Origin: JAKAGZ01 sp035266865
Lineage (GTDB): Bacteria > Bacteroidota > Ignavibacteria > Ignavibacteriales > Ignavibacteriaceae
Assembly (NCBI GenBank): GCA_035266865.1
Contig: DATFMR010000032.1
Span: forward strand, 11,005 to 75,004
Length of the DNA stretch: 64,000 nt
Direction of reading: 5' to 3'
A program made the translations under genes and the position numbers. Shown here in pieces: positions 27,106 to 35,283 of the stretch. How positions within the stretch are numbered: the stretch's first letter is position 1; every line of letters starts with the position of its first letter. The notes under the pieces were generated by a model, which was given only the letters and a program-made list of their open reading frames with translations, searched no databases and was not told where the DNA came from.

Positions 27106-27339
27106 TTAACTTACAGACTCTACGCGTCTTATTTCCGGTACATCAAGTAGCAGTGCTCTTTCTACTCCTGCGCGTAGAGTCATCACAGACATTGGGCAAA
27201 CAGCGCATTCCCCCGTTAGTTTAACTTTAACGATCCCATCTTCGCTGATTTCAATTAATTCGACATCACCATTATCTGCCTGAAGATAAGGCCTGATTCC
27301 TTCAAGTGATTTAAGAACTTTTTCTTTTGGAATGTTCAC
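27106..27339 (-). CDS. NifU C-terminal-domain-like Fe-S carrier
   Basis: This 77-residue protein corresponds to a stand-alone NifU/Nfu domain: EGIRPYLQADNGDVELIEI, then the cluster-binding CXXC in GECAVCPMSVMTLRAGVE (C45, C48). Such proteins carry [4Fe-4S] clusters to target enzymes. It lies 38 bp downstream of the mrp-type gene on the same strand, forming a small Fe-S delivery pair. Confidence 0.92.
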   Translation of the reverse strand: MNIPKEKVLKSLEGIRPYLQADNGDVELIEISEDGIVKVKLTGECAVCPMSVMTLRAGVERALLLDVPEIRRVESVS

Positions 27340-27377
27340 AATTTAAATCCTACGGTTCAATTTTTTTAAAATCAGTT

Positions 27378-28478
27378 TTATTCGTCATCTAGTGAAATTT
27401 CTACATTTGAATCAGGATTTGAATTTATAATATCAATCTGATGTCCAAGGTTTCTGGAAATTTCAATCATCACTTTTTCGTGCTCAGTTCCTGGCTCATC
27501 ATAAACAATAGGCACTCCCTTATCGCCACCCTGTCTGATTTTTGAATCGATAGGAAGTCCTCCCAGAAAAGGTACATTCAGTTCTTTTGCCAGATTTGAA
27601 CCACCCCCAATTCCAAAAATATCATATTTTTTGCCGGTATCAGGGGCAATAAAATAACTCATATTTTCAATAACTCCGAGGACGGGAACATTTACGCGAG
27701 TGAACATTTTAAGTGCTTTTCGTGCATCAATTAATGAAACCTCCTGTGGCGTTGTGACTATAATCGAGCCTGTTAAAGGTACAGTTTGAACAAGAGTCAA
27801 CTGAATATCACCCGTCCCTGGAGGCATATCAAATATCAGGTAATCAAGCTCACCCCACTCAACATCTGTCATAAATTGCTTTACTGCACCACTGGCCATA
27901 GGTCCACGCCAGATAACCGGCGCGTTTTCATCTACTAAAAAACCAATTGAAATTACCTTTATGCCGTAATTTTCGAGAGGAATCATCCTCATTGTAGCTT
28001 TATCCTGATATACTTTTGGTTTTTCTTTTATTCCAAGCATTAGAGGAATACTTGGTCCGTAGATATCGGCATCAATTAATCCGACTGACGCTCCATCTTT
28101 TGCCAAGGCAACCGCTAGATTAACAGCAATTGTGCTTTTACCAACCCCACCTTTGCCGCTTGCAACAGCAATTGTATTTTTTACTCCTGGAAGTAATGTG
28201 TTCTTCTGGGAATCATTATGAGTCCTGGTCTTTCCCTGCAGGTCAAGGTTTATTTTATTTATTGATGGAAAATCTGATTTTAAAGTATTAATAATTTTAT
28301 TTTTTAATTCCTTGCTAATTTCATTTGATGGTAATGGAAGAGTTATTGATAAATCGAGTTTATCATCTGTAATATTAAATTCTTTTATATTATTTAGCGT
28401 AAGCAGATTTTTTTCCAAATTAGCATCGTCTGTTTTTTTCAGTGCATTTAATAATCCGCTTTTAGTAAGATCAGGCAT
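27378..28478 (-). CDS. mrp: Mrp/ApbC-family Fe-S carrier P-loop ATPase
   Basis: The 366-residue protein has an N-terminal MIP18-like domain (residues ~5-85) and then the deviant Walker A VASGKGGVGKSTIAVNLA. It also has DADIYGPSIPLMLG, FDMPPGTGDIQLTL and VIENMSYFIAPDTGKKYDIFG. The cysteine pair found before IFG in many Mrp proteins is absent. I start at the ATG at 28478, which has AAAGGA eight bases upstream; an extension to 28520 (TTG) is also open. The protein carries Fe-S clusters to apo-proteins and pairs with the NifU-like gene downstream. Confidence 0.92.
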   Translation of the reverse strand: MPDLTKSGLLNALKKTDDANLEKNLLTLNNIKEFNITDDKLDLSITLPLPSNEISKELKNKIINTLKSDFPSINKINLDLQGKTRTHNDSQKNTLLPGVKNTIAVASGKGGVGKSTIAVNLAVALAKDGASVGLIDADIYGPSIPLMLGIKEKPKVYQDKATMRMIPLENYGIKVISIGFLVDENAPVIWRGPMASGAVKQFMTDVEWGELDYLIFDMPPGTGDIQLTLVQTVPLTGSIIVTTPQEVSLIDARKALKMFTRVNVPVLGVIENMSYFIAPDTGKKYDIFGIGGGSNLAKELNVPFLGGLPIDSKIRQGGDKGVPIVYDEPGTEHEKVMIEISRNLGHQIDIINSNPDSNVEISLDDE

Positions 28479-28599
28479 TTGTTTTCCTTTATTATTTTTT
28501 CTGAATAACTTCATGCTCAAATTTAAGAAAATATAAAGCTAATTTGAATTTTGGTATTTAAGTAATAGATTAAATGAATTAATAAATTATAATAGTTTA

Positions 28600-30732
28600 T
28601 TACTTTTTTAATGACTTTGCATTAAGTTTATGAGAATGGCTCATTAACCATTCCTGACAATTTGCACTTTTGATATTTTTACTGTTGTTTTGACTATCAG
28701 CAGGTTTGTAGCTCATATCCGGCATTAATTTTCTGGCTTTAGTATTATCCCGCAGTGAATTTTTTATCAATGTCTCTTTTAATTCATATCTAAGGTTCTC
28801 ATTCTCTACAGGAAAGGCAATTTCCACTCTTCTATCAAGATTTCTTTGCATCATATCGGCACTACTTAAATAAATTTCCTCATTACCATTATTATAAAAA
28901 TAATATAACCTGCTATGTTCAAGAAACCGTCCAACTATACTTATTACTTCGATATTTTCACTTAAGTCCTTTACCCCGGGGACGAGGCAACAAATTCCTC
29001 TTACTATAAGATCTATTTTTACACCATTGCAGGAAGCTTCGTATAATGCGCTTATTATGGTCGGATCGACAAGAGAGTTTAGTTTAAAAATCAATTTTCC
29101 GGGGCAACCATTTTTTGTATTCCCAGTTTCTCTTAAAATTTTTTCAGTTATACGTTCACGCATGTTTATTGGAGCGACCAATAGTTTTTTAAAATCTTTC
29201 AGTTTTGAATAACCTGTCAAGTAATTAAATAGTTCGGCCATATCTGTACAAATATCTTCGTCAATAGTAAATAATCCCAGATCGGTATAAAGTTTAGCCG
29301 TTGTAGCATTATAGTTACCAGTTGACATGTGAACATATCTTTTAACGCCGTCCATTTCTTTGCGGACTACAAGAGTCATTTTAGCATGAGTTTTTAGTCC
29401 GACCAGTCCATAAACTACGTGAACTCCTACCTTTTCAAGCTCACGCGCCCAAAATATGTTATTTTCTTCATCGAATCTTGCTTTTAGTTCCACAAGAACA
29501 GCAACTTGTTTTCCTCTTTCCGCAGCTTCAATAAGATATTTTACTATTGGAGAATTTGGGCCAACCCTGTACAACGTCTGTTTTATGGCAAGTACATCCT
29601 TGTCTTTAGCTGCCTGCTTTATAAAATCAATTACGGGTGTAAATGAATGATAAGGATGATGAAGCAAAACATCCTTTTGCCTGACTACCGAAAATATGTC
29701 TTCTTCATCTTCAAAATCTTTTGGAGTGACAGGATAGAATGGCTTTTCTTTTAATTGATGAAGCGGAAGATCATATAGTGAAATAATATCACTTAGACCA
29801 AGTGGTCCATCTATTATGTGAACATCTTCTTTTTTTATTAATAAATTTTCCATTAAAGTTTCAAGCATAAAATCGGGCATTTTTGATTCTACTTCAAGAC
29901 GGACCACACTTCCAAATCTTCTTAACCTAATATTTTCTTCAATTACGCTTAAAAGATCATCAGCTTCATCTTCCTGGATATTGATATCAGTATCGCGTGT
30001 AATTCTGAATCTGTGAGCTTCAACTATTTCCATTCCAGGAAAAAGTAAATCAAGATTTGATTTTATTAAATCTCCCAGCCATATAAATTTTGCGCTGAAA
30101 TTACCATTAGTCTGAATTTTTTTATCAGGATTAATTATTTTATCTATTTGCATTAAACGCGGCAGAATACTTGGTACTTTTACTCTTGCAAAATGTGTTT
30201 CACCATTGGGCTTTTTTACAAGAATAGCCAGGCTCAAACTTAAATTGGAAATATAAGGGAATGGTCTCCCGGGATCGAATGCAAGCGGTGTAAGAACGGG
30301 ATAAATTTCTTTTTTAAAATATTTTTTTAAAATATCTTTTTCTTTCCCGGATAATTTTTCATAACTGTAGATTTTTATATTATTATTTTCAAGAGCAGGT
30401 ATTACTTCATTCAACCAGAATTCCATAATCTTTTTTAACATCGGCTGAAGAGTTTTTTCTATTTTTTGTAATTGGGCTATAGGAGTAAGCCCATCTATAG
30501 TAGGTTCCAGTATATTTGCAACAATTTGCTCCTTTAAACCTGATATACGAATCATATAAAATTCATCCAGGTTTGTAAAAAATATTGAAATAAATTTTAT
30601 TTTTTCAAGTAATGGAAGGTCCGGATTCAATGCTTCATTCAAAACACGTCTGTTGAACTCTACCCAACTTAGATCCCGGTTAAAAAAATGGTTGGGTTTA
30701 TTATATTTCTTTAATAATTCTTTATTTTTCAT
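28600..30732 (-). CDS. ppk1: Polyphosphate kinase
   Basis: The 710-residue protein has the full PPK1 length. Motifs include FNRDLSWVEFNRRVLNEA at the N-terminus, FPYISNLSLSLA, DVLLHHPYHSF, VHMSTGNYNATTAKLYTDLG (with the phosphorylated His region) and FLEHSRLYYFYN, then NLDRRVEIAFPVE. It makes long-chain polyphosphate reversibly from ATP. It stands alone; downstream only a weak AT-rich hairpin is seen near 28570-28595. Confidence 0.96.
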   Translation of the reverse strand: MKNKELLKKYNKPNHFFNRDLSWVEFNRRVLNEALNPDLPLLEKIKFISIFFTNLDEFYMIRISGLKEQIVANILEPTIDGLTPIAQLQKIEKTLQPMLKKIMEFWLNEVIPALENNNIKIYSYEKLSGKEKDILKKYFKKEIYPVLTPLAFDPGRPFPYISNLSLSLAILVKKPNGETHFARVKVPSILPRLMQIDKIINPDKKIQTNGNFSAKFIWLGDLIKSNLDLLFPGMEIVEAHRFRITRDTDINIQEDEADDLLSVIEENIRLRRFGSVVRLEVESKMPDFMLETLMENLLIKKEDVHIIDGPLGLSDIISLYDLPLHQLKEKPFYPVTPKDFEDEEDIFSVVRQKDVLLHHPYHSFTPVIDFIKQAAKDKDVLAIKQTLYRVGPNSPIVKYLIEAAERGKQVAVLVELKARFDEENNIFWARELEKVGVHVVYGLVGLKTHAKMTLVVRKEMDGVKRYVHMSTGNYNATTAKLYTDLGLFTIDEDICTDMAELFNYLTGYSKLKDFKKLLVAPINMRERITEKILRETGNTKNGCPGKLIFKLNSLVDPTIISALYEASCNGVKIDLIVRGICCLVPGVKDLSENIEVISIVGRFLEHSRLYYFYNNGNEEIYLSSADMMQRNLDRRVEIAFPVENENLRYELKETLIKNSLRDNTKARKLMPDMSYKPADSQNNSKNIKSANCQEWLMSHSHKLNAKSLKK

Positions 30733-30841
30733 ACTAATAGTTTATTATCAGGCTGTGAATATACTGGTTTTCGTGCAGATTTACAGGAGAATTTTGGCGG
30801 ATGGAAAGATTTAATTAAATATTAATATGATTTTAATATAA

Positions 30842-30868
30842 TAGGGACAGGTTTCAAACCTGTCCCTA
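30842..30868. terminator. Perfect 13-bp palindrome downstream of the deoxyhypusine-synthase gene
   Basis: TAGGGACAGGTTT and AAACCTGTCCCTA (30842-30854 and 30856-30868) are exact reverse complements around a single base. It lies 11 bp beyond the stop of the minus-strand gene ending at 30880. On the minus strand it is followed by TTATATTAAAATC, so it may terminate. Similar GGGACAGGTTT palindromes occur as extragenic repeats in many genomes. Confidence 0.6.
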
Positions 30869-30879
30869 CAATTAAAAAT

Positions 30880-31926
30880 CTAAGCAATTATTTTTTCAGA
30901 TGAATATAATTTTGCAAATTCTTTCCCTTTCCTGTTTTTCCACGCACCTTTGTGGTAAGCATATCCGGCAATCAAGGGCATTGCAATAGTTGCTTCGGAA
31001 TAAACCATTTGCTCATATGTGGTTTCTACTTTACCCCAGCTGCTTGCCTCTTTTAAAGTAGAGCTTGATAGCGCACCGTCTCTTACATCAGCAACAGTTA
31101 TTTGAACTGCATATTTATGCATTGCTGCCTCACCATCCAGTATATCTGCTGCAACAACAATATCCTGAGTGAAATTTTTTGGGACGCCGCCACCAATCAT
31201 AAATATTCCTGTCTCTTTTGTAGCTTGCTTTATTCTTGTTAGTTCTAGAAAATCTTTTGCTGAGTCTATAGAAACATGCTTATCGGGATTTTTTGTTTGA
31301 TGAACGACAAACCCGAAGCCCGCAGAACAATCTGAAAATGCCGGGACAAAAATCGGAACATTTTTTTTGTAAGCTGAATAAACTACCGAATCATCAACTT
31401 TTGGTCCGCCGTTTTCATCAAGGTATTTCCCCATTTCCTTTATGAGTTCTCTTGAAGAATAGGGGCGTGGTTCAAGTGAATTCCAGATCTTCTCTGTTGT
31501 ATCATCACAGACTCTTAATTCGTCTTCATCTATATAAGTGTCATAAATTCTGTCAATGGCAAGATCTCTTAATTCATTATCGTTATTTATGTATGGATTA
31601 CCTTTATAATGTTTAAAACCGAGAGCTTCAAAGAAATCCTGGTCAACCATAATAGCACCGGTTGAAACAATTGCGTCAACCATATTGTTGTTGACAAGAT
31701 CAAAAACTACTTTTTTTAGTCCTGCACTGAAAAGACTACCTGCAAGTGTTAAAATAATTCCGCAACCAGTATCAGCAAGCATCATATCATAAATTTTTGC
31801 TGCACGGTTTAAGTCTCGTGCAGAAAAAGCCATCTTTTCCATAGAGTCTACCAGAGCAACTACGTTGTGTTGTTTTATATCAATATGCTCTATTACTTCT
31901 TTCAAGTAATCTTTTTTGTTTGCCAT
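30880..31926 (-). CDS. Deoxyhypusine synthase-like protein
   Basis: The 348-residue protein has the DHS fold: DTGCGIILTLAGSLFSAGLK, VDAIVSTGAIMVDQDFFEAL, VPIFVPAFSDCSAGFG, and SSSTLKEASSWGKVETTYEQ, where the Lys of SWGK matches the catalytic lysine of eukaryotic deoxyhypusine synthase. Bacteria lack eIF5A, so homologues are thought to act on polyamines (homospermidine-type chemistry) or unknown targets. GGAG lies just before the ATG. The gene stands alone. Confidence 0.9.
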   Translation of the reverse strand: MANKKDYLKEVIEHIDIKQHNVVALVDSMEKMAFSARDLNRAAKIYDMMLADTGCGIILTLAGSLFSAGLKKVVFDLVNNNMVDAIVSTGAIMVDQDFFEALGFKHYKGNPYINNDNELRDLAIDRIYDTYIDEDELRVCDDTTEKIWNSLEPRPYSSRELIKEMGKYLDENGGPKVDDSVVYSAYKKNVPIFVPAFSDCSAGFGFVVHQTKNPDKHVSIDSAKDFLELTRIKQATKETGIFMIGGGVPKNFTQDIVVAADILDGEAAMHKYAVQITVADVRDGALSSSTLKEASSWGKVETTYEQMVYSEATIAMPLIAGYAYHKGAWKNRKGKEFAKLYSSEKIIA

Positions 31927-32071
31927 TCTTTGCTCCTTACCTAAATTTAATTTCCCTAAAAATAAAAGAAATTCAGCAAAAGCGAAATGAAGATTCCTGT
32001 AAAGCCTTATTTCTTAAAAAATTGTCCCGAAATATATTCTTTAAATGATAAGAAACAATATGTCGATGATA

Positions 32072-32096
32072 TCGGCACGTTGGGGTAACGTGTCGA
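32072..32096. other. Hairpin in the 31927-32409 intergenic region
   Basis: Bases 32072-32081 pair with 32087-32096 (TCGGCACGTT against AACGTGTCGA, one G-T wobble) around a GGGGT loop. There is no coding frame here. Together with the larger element at 32195-32281 it is the only structure in this 483-bp gap. It could belong to a small RNA or a decayed repeat. Confidence 0.4.
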
Positions 32097-32194
32097 AATT
32101 TAAGAAAAATATCGATAAGTTATTATTGCTAATTTATTGTAAATATTTGAAAAGGGGCTGGTAGTAAAGCCGCAGTTTATAGATTTAATCGTTT

Positions 32195-32281
32195 GTTAGA
32201 AATTGCCAATCTTCCGAATATCTAGTATTTGTGTATCACGTACGATACACAAATGTAGAGACTTAATATTTAATTTCTAAC
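32195..32281. repeat. Nested inverted-repeat (MITE-like) element
   Basis: Outer arms GTTAGAAATT (32195-32204) and AATTTCTAAC (32272-32281) are exact reverse complements. Centred between them is a perfect stem, ATTTGTGTATC (32227-32237) and GATACACAAAT (32244-32254), with the self-complementary loop ACGTAC. The ~87-bp size, terminal inverted repeats and absence of coding capacity resemble a miniature inverted-repeat element. No target-site duplication is obvious. Confidence 0.5.
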
Positions 32282-32350
32282 GAATTAAAACATTTATAGT
32301 AATTATCACAATAAAACACTCAAAAATATCTGAAAGAAAACTCGGTCCTG

Positions 32351-32379
32351 TTGCATAAGGAATTTTCAATATTTAATTT
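32351..32379 (+). promoter_or_regulatory. Predicted promoter of the DUF4412 gene
   Basis: TTGCAT (32351-32356), a 17-bp spacer and TAATTT (32374-32379) follow the pattern seen at the suf, rplM and rRNA promoters. The start codon is ~30 bp further. Confidence 0.45.
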
Positions 32380-32409
32380 AGAGCATATTTTATAAATGAG
32401 GGTTTAACT

Positions 32410-33069
32410 ATGAAAAAGTTTTTAATCTTTAATTTGTTATTGATTCTGTTCGTTTCTTTCTCCGTATCATCTTTTTCTCAAAATAAATTTGCGGGAAAAG
32501 TGGAAATTGCCTTAAAAGATAAATCCGGAGATAACTCAATGGATTATTATATAAAGGGCAATAAAATTAGGATGGATATACAATCCCCGCAGGGCGAAGC
32601 ACGATTAATTCTCGACCAAGAAAACAAGAAAATATCTATGCTTATGCCTTCAATGAAAATGTATATGTCCTTCCCATGGGATAAAATGGTAAGTGGTGCA
32701 CAGGGCAATAACGATAATAAGAACAATATGAGTTTTAAGAAAACCGGTGAAACCAAAACAATAAATGGTTATAAATGTGAAAAATGGTTGATGACTGGCG
32801 ATGAAGGAACAACCGAAGCCTGGATGACAGATGAACTCGGCCGCTTTATGTTTTTTGATTCTCCAATGAGCGGAAAATCCAAACCTGAATGGCAGCAGGA
32901 ACTTTCAAACGGAAATAATTTTCCTATGCTGATTATCCATAAAGATTCAGATGGTAATGAAAACAGGTTAGAGGTAACTAAAGTAGAAAAAATGGATCTT
33001 TCGGATGATTTTTTTGGAATACCAAGTGGTTACAATGAAATGAAAATGCCGATTGGAGGACAGAAATAA
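32410..33069 (+). CDS. Secreted DUF4412-family protein
   Basis: This 219-residue protein has a Sec signal peptide (cleavage near SVSSFSQ-NK). The mature part has DYYIKGNKIRMDI, ARLILDQENKKISMLMPSMKMYM, GETKTINGYKCEKWLMTGDEG and EVTKVEKMDLSDDFFGIPSGY, the succession of strands found in DUF4412/LolA-like periplasmic proteins. These are thought to bind lipophilic ligands, but the function is unproven. It is monocistronic, ahead of the ribosomal block. Confidence 0.85.
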   Translation: MKKFLIFNLLLILFVSFSVSSFSQNKFAGKVEIALKDKSGDNSMDYYIKGNKIRMDIQSPQGEARLILDQENKKISMLMPSMKMYMSFPWDKMVSGAQGNNDNKNNMSFKKTGETKTINGYKCEKWLMTGDEGTTEAWMTDELGRFMFFDSPMSGKSKPEWQQELSNGNNFPMLIIHKDSDGNENRLEVTKVEKMDLSDDFFGIPSGYNEMKMPIGGQK

Positions 33070-33135
33070 TATTTTTTGAATTAAAATCGTTTAATTCTTT
33101 AAATAATTTTAGCTAGTCTATAATTTGCAGGAACC

Positions 33136-33173
33136 TCCCTGAAGCGGAATTTCCCTATAATTCCGTTCAGGGA
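33136..33173. terminator. Strong hairpin between the DUF4412 gene and the rplM promoter
   Basis: TCCCTGAA-G-CGGAATT (33136-33151) pairs with AATTCCG-TTCAGGGA (33159-33173): fifteen base pairs with one bulged G and a 7-nt loop. It lies upstream of the predicted rplM -35 box, so it is more likely to end the DUF4412 transcript or mark an upstream start than to act in the rplM leader. It lacks a U-tract. Confidence 0.5.
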
Positions 33174-33176
33174 ATC

Positions 33177-33205
33177 TTGACATTTTCCCGCTTTCAAACT
33201 ATCTT
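33177..33205 (+). promoter_or_regulatory. Predicted promoter of rplM-rpsI
   Basis: TTGACA (33177-33182), 17-bp spacer, TATCTT (33200-33205), the same design as the suf and rRNA promoters here. It gives a leader of ~75 nt before the GTG start of rplM. Confidence 0.6.
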
Positions 33206-33288
33206 TAGTGCTCTTTATTTGAAAAGATTTACACGGATTTGTATGTCCGGCAAAAGTTTCCGGGCTTTGACAAGGAGGAATATTCAGA

Positions 33289-33729
33289 GTGAAACAGGAA
33301 AAACAAACAAAGTTTATAAACAAAGAAAATGCTCAGCGTAACTGGGTTCTTGTTGATGCAAAAGACCAGGTACTGGGTCGATTGGCTTCAAAAGTTGCAA
33401 TGATAATTCGTGGAAAAACAAAACCAACCTATTCTCCAAATGCAGATACAGGAGATTTTGTTGTTGTTATAAATGCAGAACAAATTAAAGTTACAGGGAA
33501 AAGGGAATTACTAAAAACTTACGGACATCACAGCGGGTATCCCGGTGGATTAAAAGTAAGAAGTTATGAAGAAGTAATGACTAAAAAACCTGAGTTTATT
33601 ATTGAAAATGCAGTGAGAGGAATGCTGCCCAAGACAAGGTTAGGAAATCAATTAATCAAGAAATTGAAAGTTTATGCCGGTTCAGAACATCCTCACAAAG
33701 CTCAGAAACCGGAATCAATTAGTTTATAA
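33289..33729 (+). CDS. rplM: 50S ribosomal protein L13
   Basis: The 146-residue protein has AQRNWVLVDAKDQVLGRLAS, KTYGHHSGYPGGLK and NAVRGMLPKTRLGNQLIKKL, diagnostic of L13, an early-assembly 23S rRNA binding protein. It starts with GTG at 33289, preceded by AAGGAGG at 33271-33277. It is followed after 10 bp by rpsI, the conserved rplM-rpsI operon. Confidence 0.98.
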   Translation: MKQEKQTKFINKENAQRNWVLVDAKDQVLGRLASKVAMIIRGKTKPTYSPNADTGDFVVVINAEQIKVTGKRELLKTYGHHSGYPGGLKVRSYEEVMTKKPEFIIENAVRGMLPKTRLGNQLIKKLKVYAGSEHPHKAQKPESISL

Positions 33730-33739
33730 GGAATAGAGA

Positions 33740-34126
33740 ATGGCAGATCAGATATATGTAGGGAGAAGAAAAACTTCTGTTGCAAGAGTAATCTTAAGAA
33801 ACGGCAATGGTAAAATTACTGTCAATGGAAAAGAATTTGAAAAAGCTTTCCCGCAGCTGTTAAGCCGCGAAGATATTCTTTCACCACTAAACGTAACTAA
33901 AACTAATGGAAGTTACGATGTTTTAGTAAATGTTAATGGCGGAGGAACAACCGGTCAGGCTCAAGCGATAAGATTAGGAATTGCCAGGGCATTACTTGCT
34001 ATAAATCCTGAATTTCGTAAAGAGCTTAAGCCTGAAGGATACCTCACAAGAGATCCGAGAATGGTTGAGCGTAAAAAATACGGACAGCCGAAAGCAAGGA
34101 AGAGATTTCAGTTCTCTAAAAGATAA
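33740..34126 (+). CDS. rpsI: 30S ribosomal protein S9
   Basis: The 128-residue protein has YVGRRKTSVARVILRNGNGK, GGTTGQAQAIRLGIARAL and the invariant C-terminus KYGQPKARKRFQFSKR, whose basic tail reaches the ribosomal P-site tRNA. GGAATAGAG precedes the ATG. It is the second gene of the L13-S9 operon. Confidence 0.98.
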   Translation: MADQIYVGRRKTSVARVILRNGNGKITVNGKEFEKAFPQLLSREDILSPLNVTKTNGSYDVLVNVNGGGTTGQAQAIRLGIARALLAINPEFRKELKPEGYLTRDPRMVERKKYGQPKARKRFQFSKR

Positions 34127-34168
34127 TTTTTTAAGTACAATAATTAACAATCATTCATACTTCCTGAT

Positions 34169-34239
34169 TTACTTCCTGTGTCCCGACATGTCGGGATGAA
34201 AAGTAAAGTCGACGGAAGTAGAAGCCCGGCATTTGCCGG
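34169..34239 (+). promoter_or_regulatory. Structured leader upstream of rpsB
   Basis: The leader has three nested or adjacent pairings. TACTTCC (34169-34175) pairs with GGAAGTA (34214-34220). Inside is the 16-bp perfect palindrome TCCCGACATGTCGGGA (34180-34195). Next comes CCGGCA-TT-TGCCGG (34226-34239), just before the CAGGAGA ribosome binding site of rpsB. S2 mRNA leaders are autoregulated in several phyla. Whether this one is, or is an extragenic repeat, cannot be decided here. Confidence 0.45.
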
Positions 34240-34254
34240 AAAAACAGGAGACAT

Positions 34255-35274
34255 ATGAAAAAGATAGAACTCTCACAGCTTATTGAAGCTGGTGCTCACT
34301 TCGGTCACTTAACACGTCGTTGGAATCCTAAAATGAAACCCTATATTTTCATGGAAAAGAACGGGATTCATATTATCGATTTGAAAAAAACTCAAACATT
34401 ACTTGTTGAATGTGCTGAAAAACTTAAGGATATGGCTGCGGATGGGAAGAAAATTTTGTTTGTCGGTACAAAAAAACAGGCAAAAAATGTTATTGACAGC
34501 GAATCGAGACGATGTGATTCTTACTGGGTTAGTGAAAGATGGCTCGGTGGAATGTTAACAAACTTTTCAACTATCAGGAAGAGTATTAAAAGACTGAACA
34601 ATATTGAGAAACAGGAAACTGATGGTACATTTGATAAAATTACTAAAAAAGAAAGACTCTTTTTAACTAGAGAAAGAGATAAACTTAAAAAAGTTCTTGA
34701 AGGTATCGAAAACATGAACAGGATTCCGGGTGCTATGTTTGTTGTTGATATCAAAAAAGAATCTATCGCATTAAAAGAAGCAAAAAGATTAAATATTCCG
34801 GTTTTTGCAATTGTTGATACAAACTGCGATCCGGATACTGTTGATTTTATAATTCCTGCAAACGACGATGCTGTTAAGACAATTGAACTTATAGTTACAT
34901 ATATGGCCGATGCAGTTACTGAAGGATACGCAATAGCAAAAGAGAAGAAATCTGAAGAAGCTGCCGAAGCTGAAAGAAAAGAAAAAGAAAACGAAACACA
35001 CGATAAAGAAGAAGCAAAAGATGAAGTAAAGGTAACTGAGAAAAAGAAGACAAAAAAAGTAATTAAAAAAGATAAAGCGGAAACAGCACCAAAAACTGAA
35101 GCTCCAAAATCAGAAGAGAAAAAGACAGAAACAGTTGTTACAAAAGCTGAAGAGAAGAAAGAAGAAACTGTAACTTCAAAAGCAGAAGAAAAGAAAGCAG
35201 ATACTAAAGTTGAAGCTAAAAAAGAAGAAAAAAAACCGGAATCTGCTGATACTGAAAACAAAGAAAAAGAATAA
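34255..35274 (+). CDS. rpsB: 30S ribosomal protein S2 with long charged C-terminal extension
   Basis: The first ~227 residues are a normal S2: QLIEAGAHFGHLTRRWNPKM, KKILFVGTKKQAK, RWLGGMLTNFSTIRKS, RIPGAMFVVDIKKE and PVFAIVDTNCDPDTVDFIIPAN. From about residue 228 (base ~34936) to 339 the protein is almost entirely Lys/Glu/Ala/Thr with repeated KAEEKK units. The tail is in frame to the stop, 9 bp before tsf, so it is not a frameshift artefact. Charged S2 tails are known in some Bacteroidota relatives; their role is unclear. Confidence 0.97.
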   Translation: MKKIELSQLIEAGAHFGHLTRRWNPKMKPYIFMEKNGIHIIDLKKTQTLLVECAEKLKDMAADGKKILFVGTKKQAKNVIDSESRRCDSYWVSERWLGGMLTNFSTIRKSIKRLNNIEKQETDGTFDKITKKERLFLTRERDKLKKVLEGIENMNRIPGAMFVVDIKKESIALKEAKRLNIPVFAIVDTNCDPDTVDFIIPANDDAVKTIELIVTYMADAVTEGYAIAKEKKSEEAAEAERKEKENETHDKEEAKDEVKVTEKKKTKKVIKKDKAETAPKTEAPKSEEKKTETVVTKAEEKKEETVTSKAEEKKADTKVEAKKEEKKPESADTENKEKE

Positions 35275-35283
35275 GGTATAATT

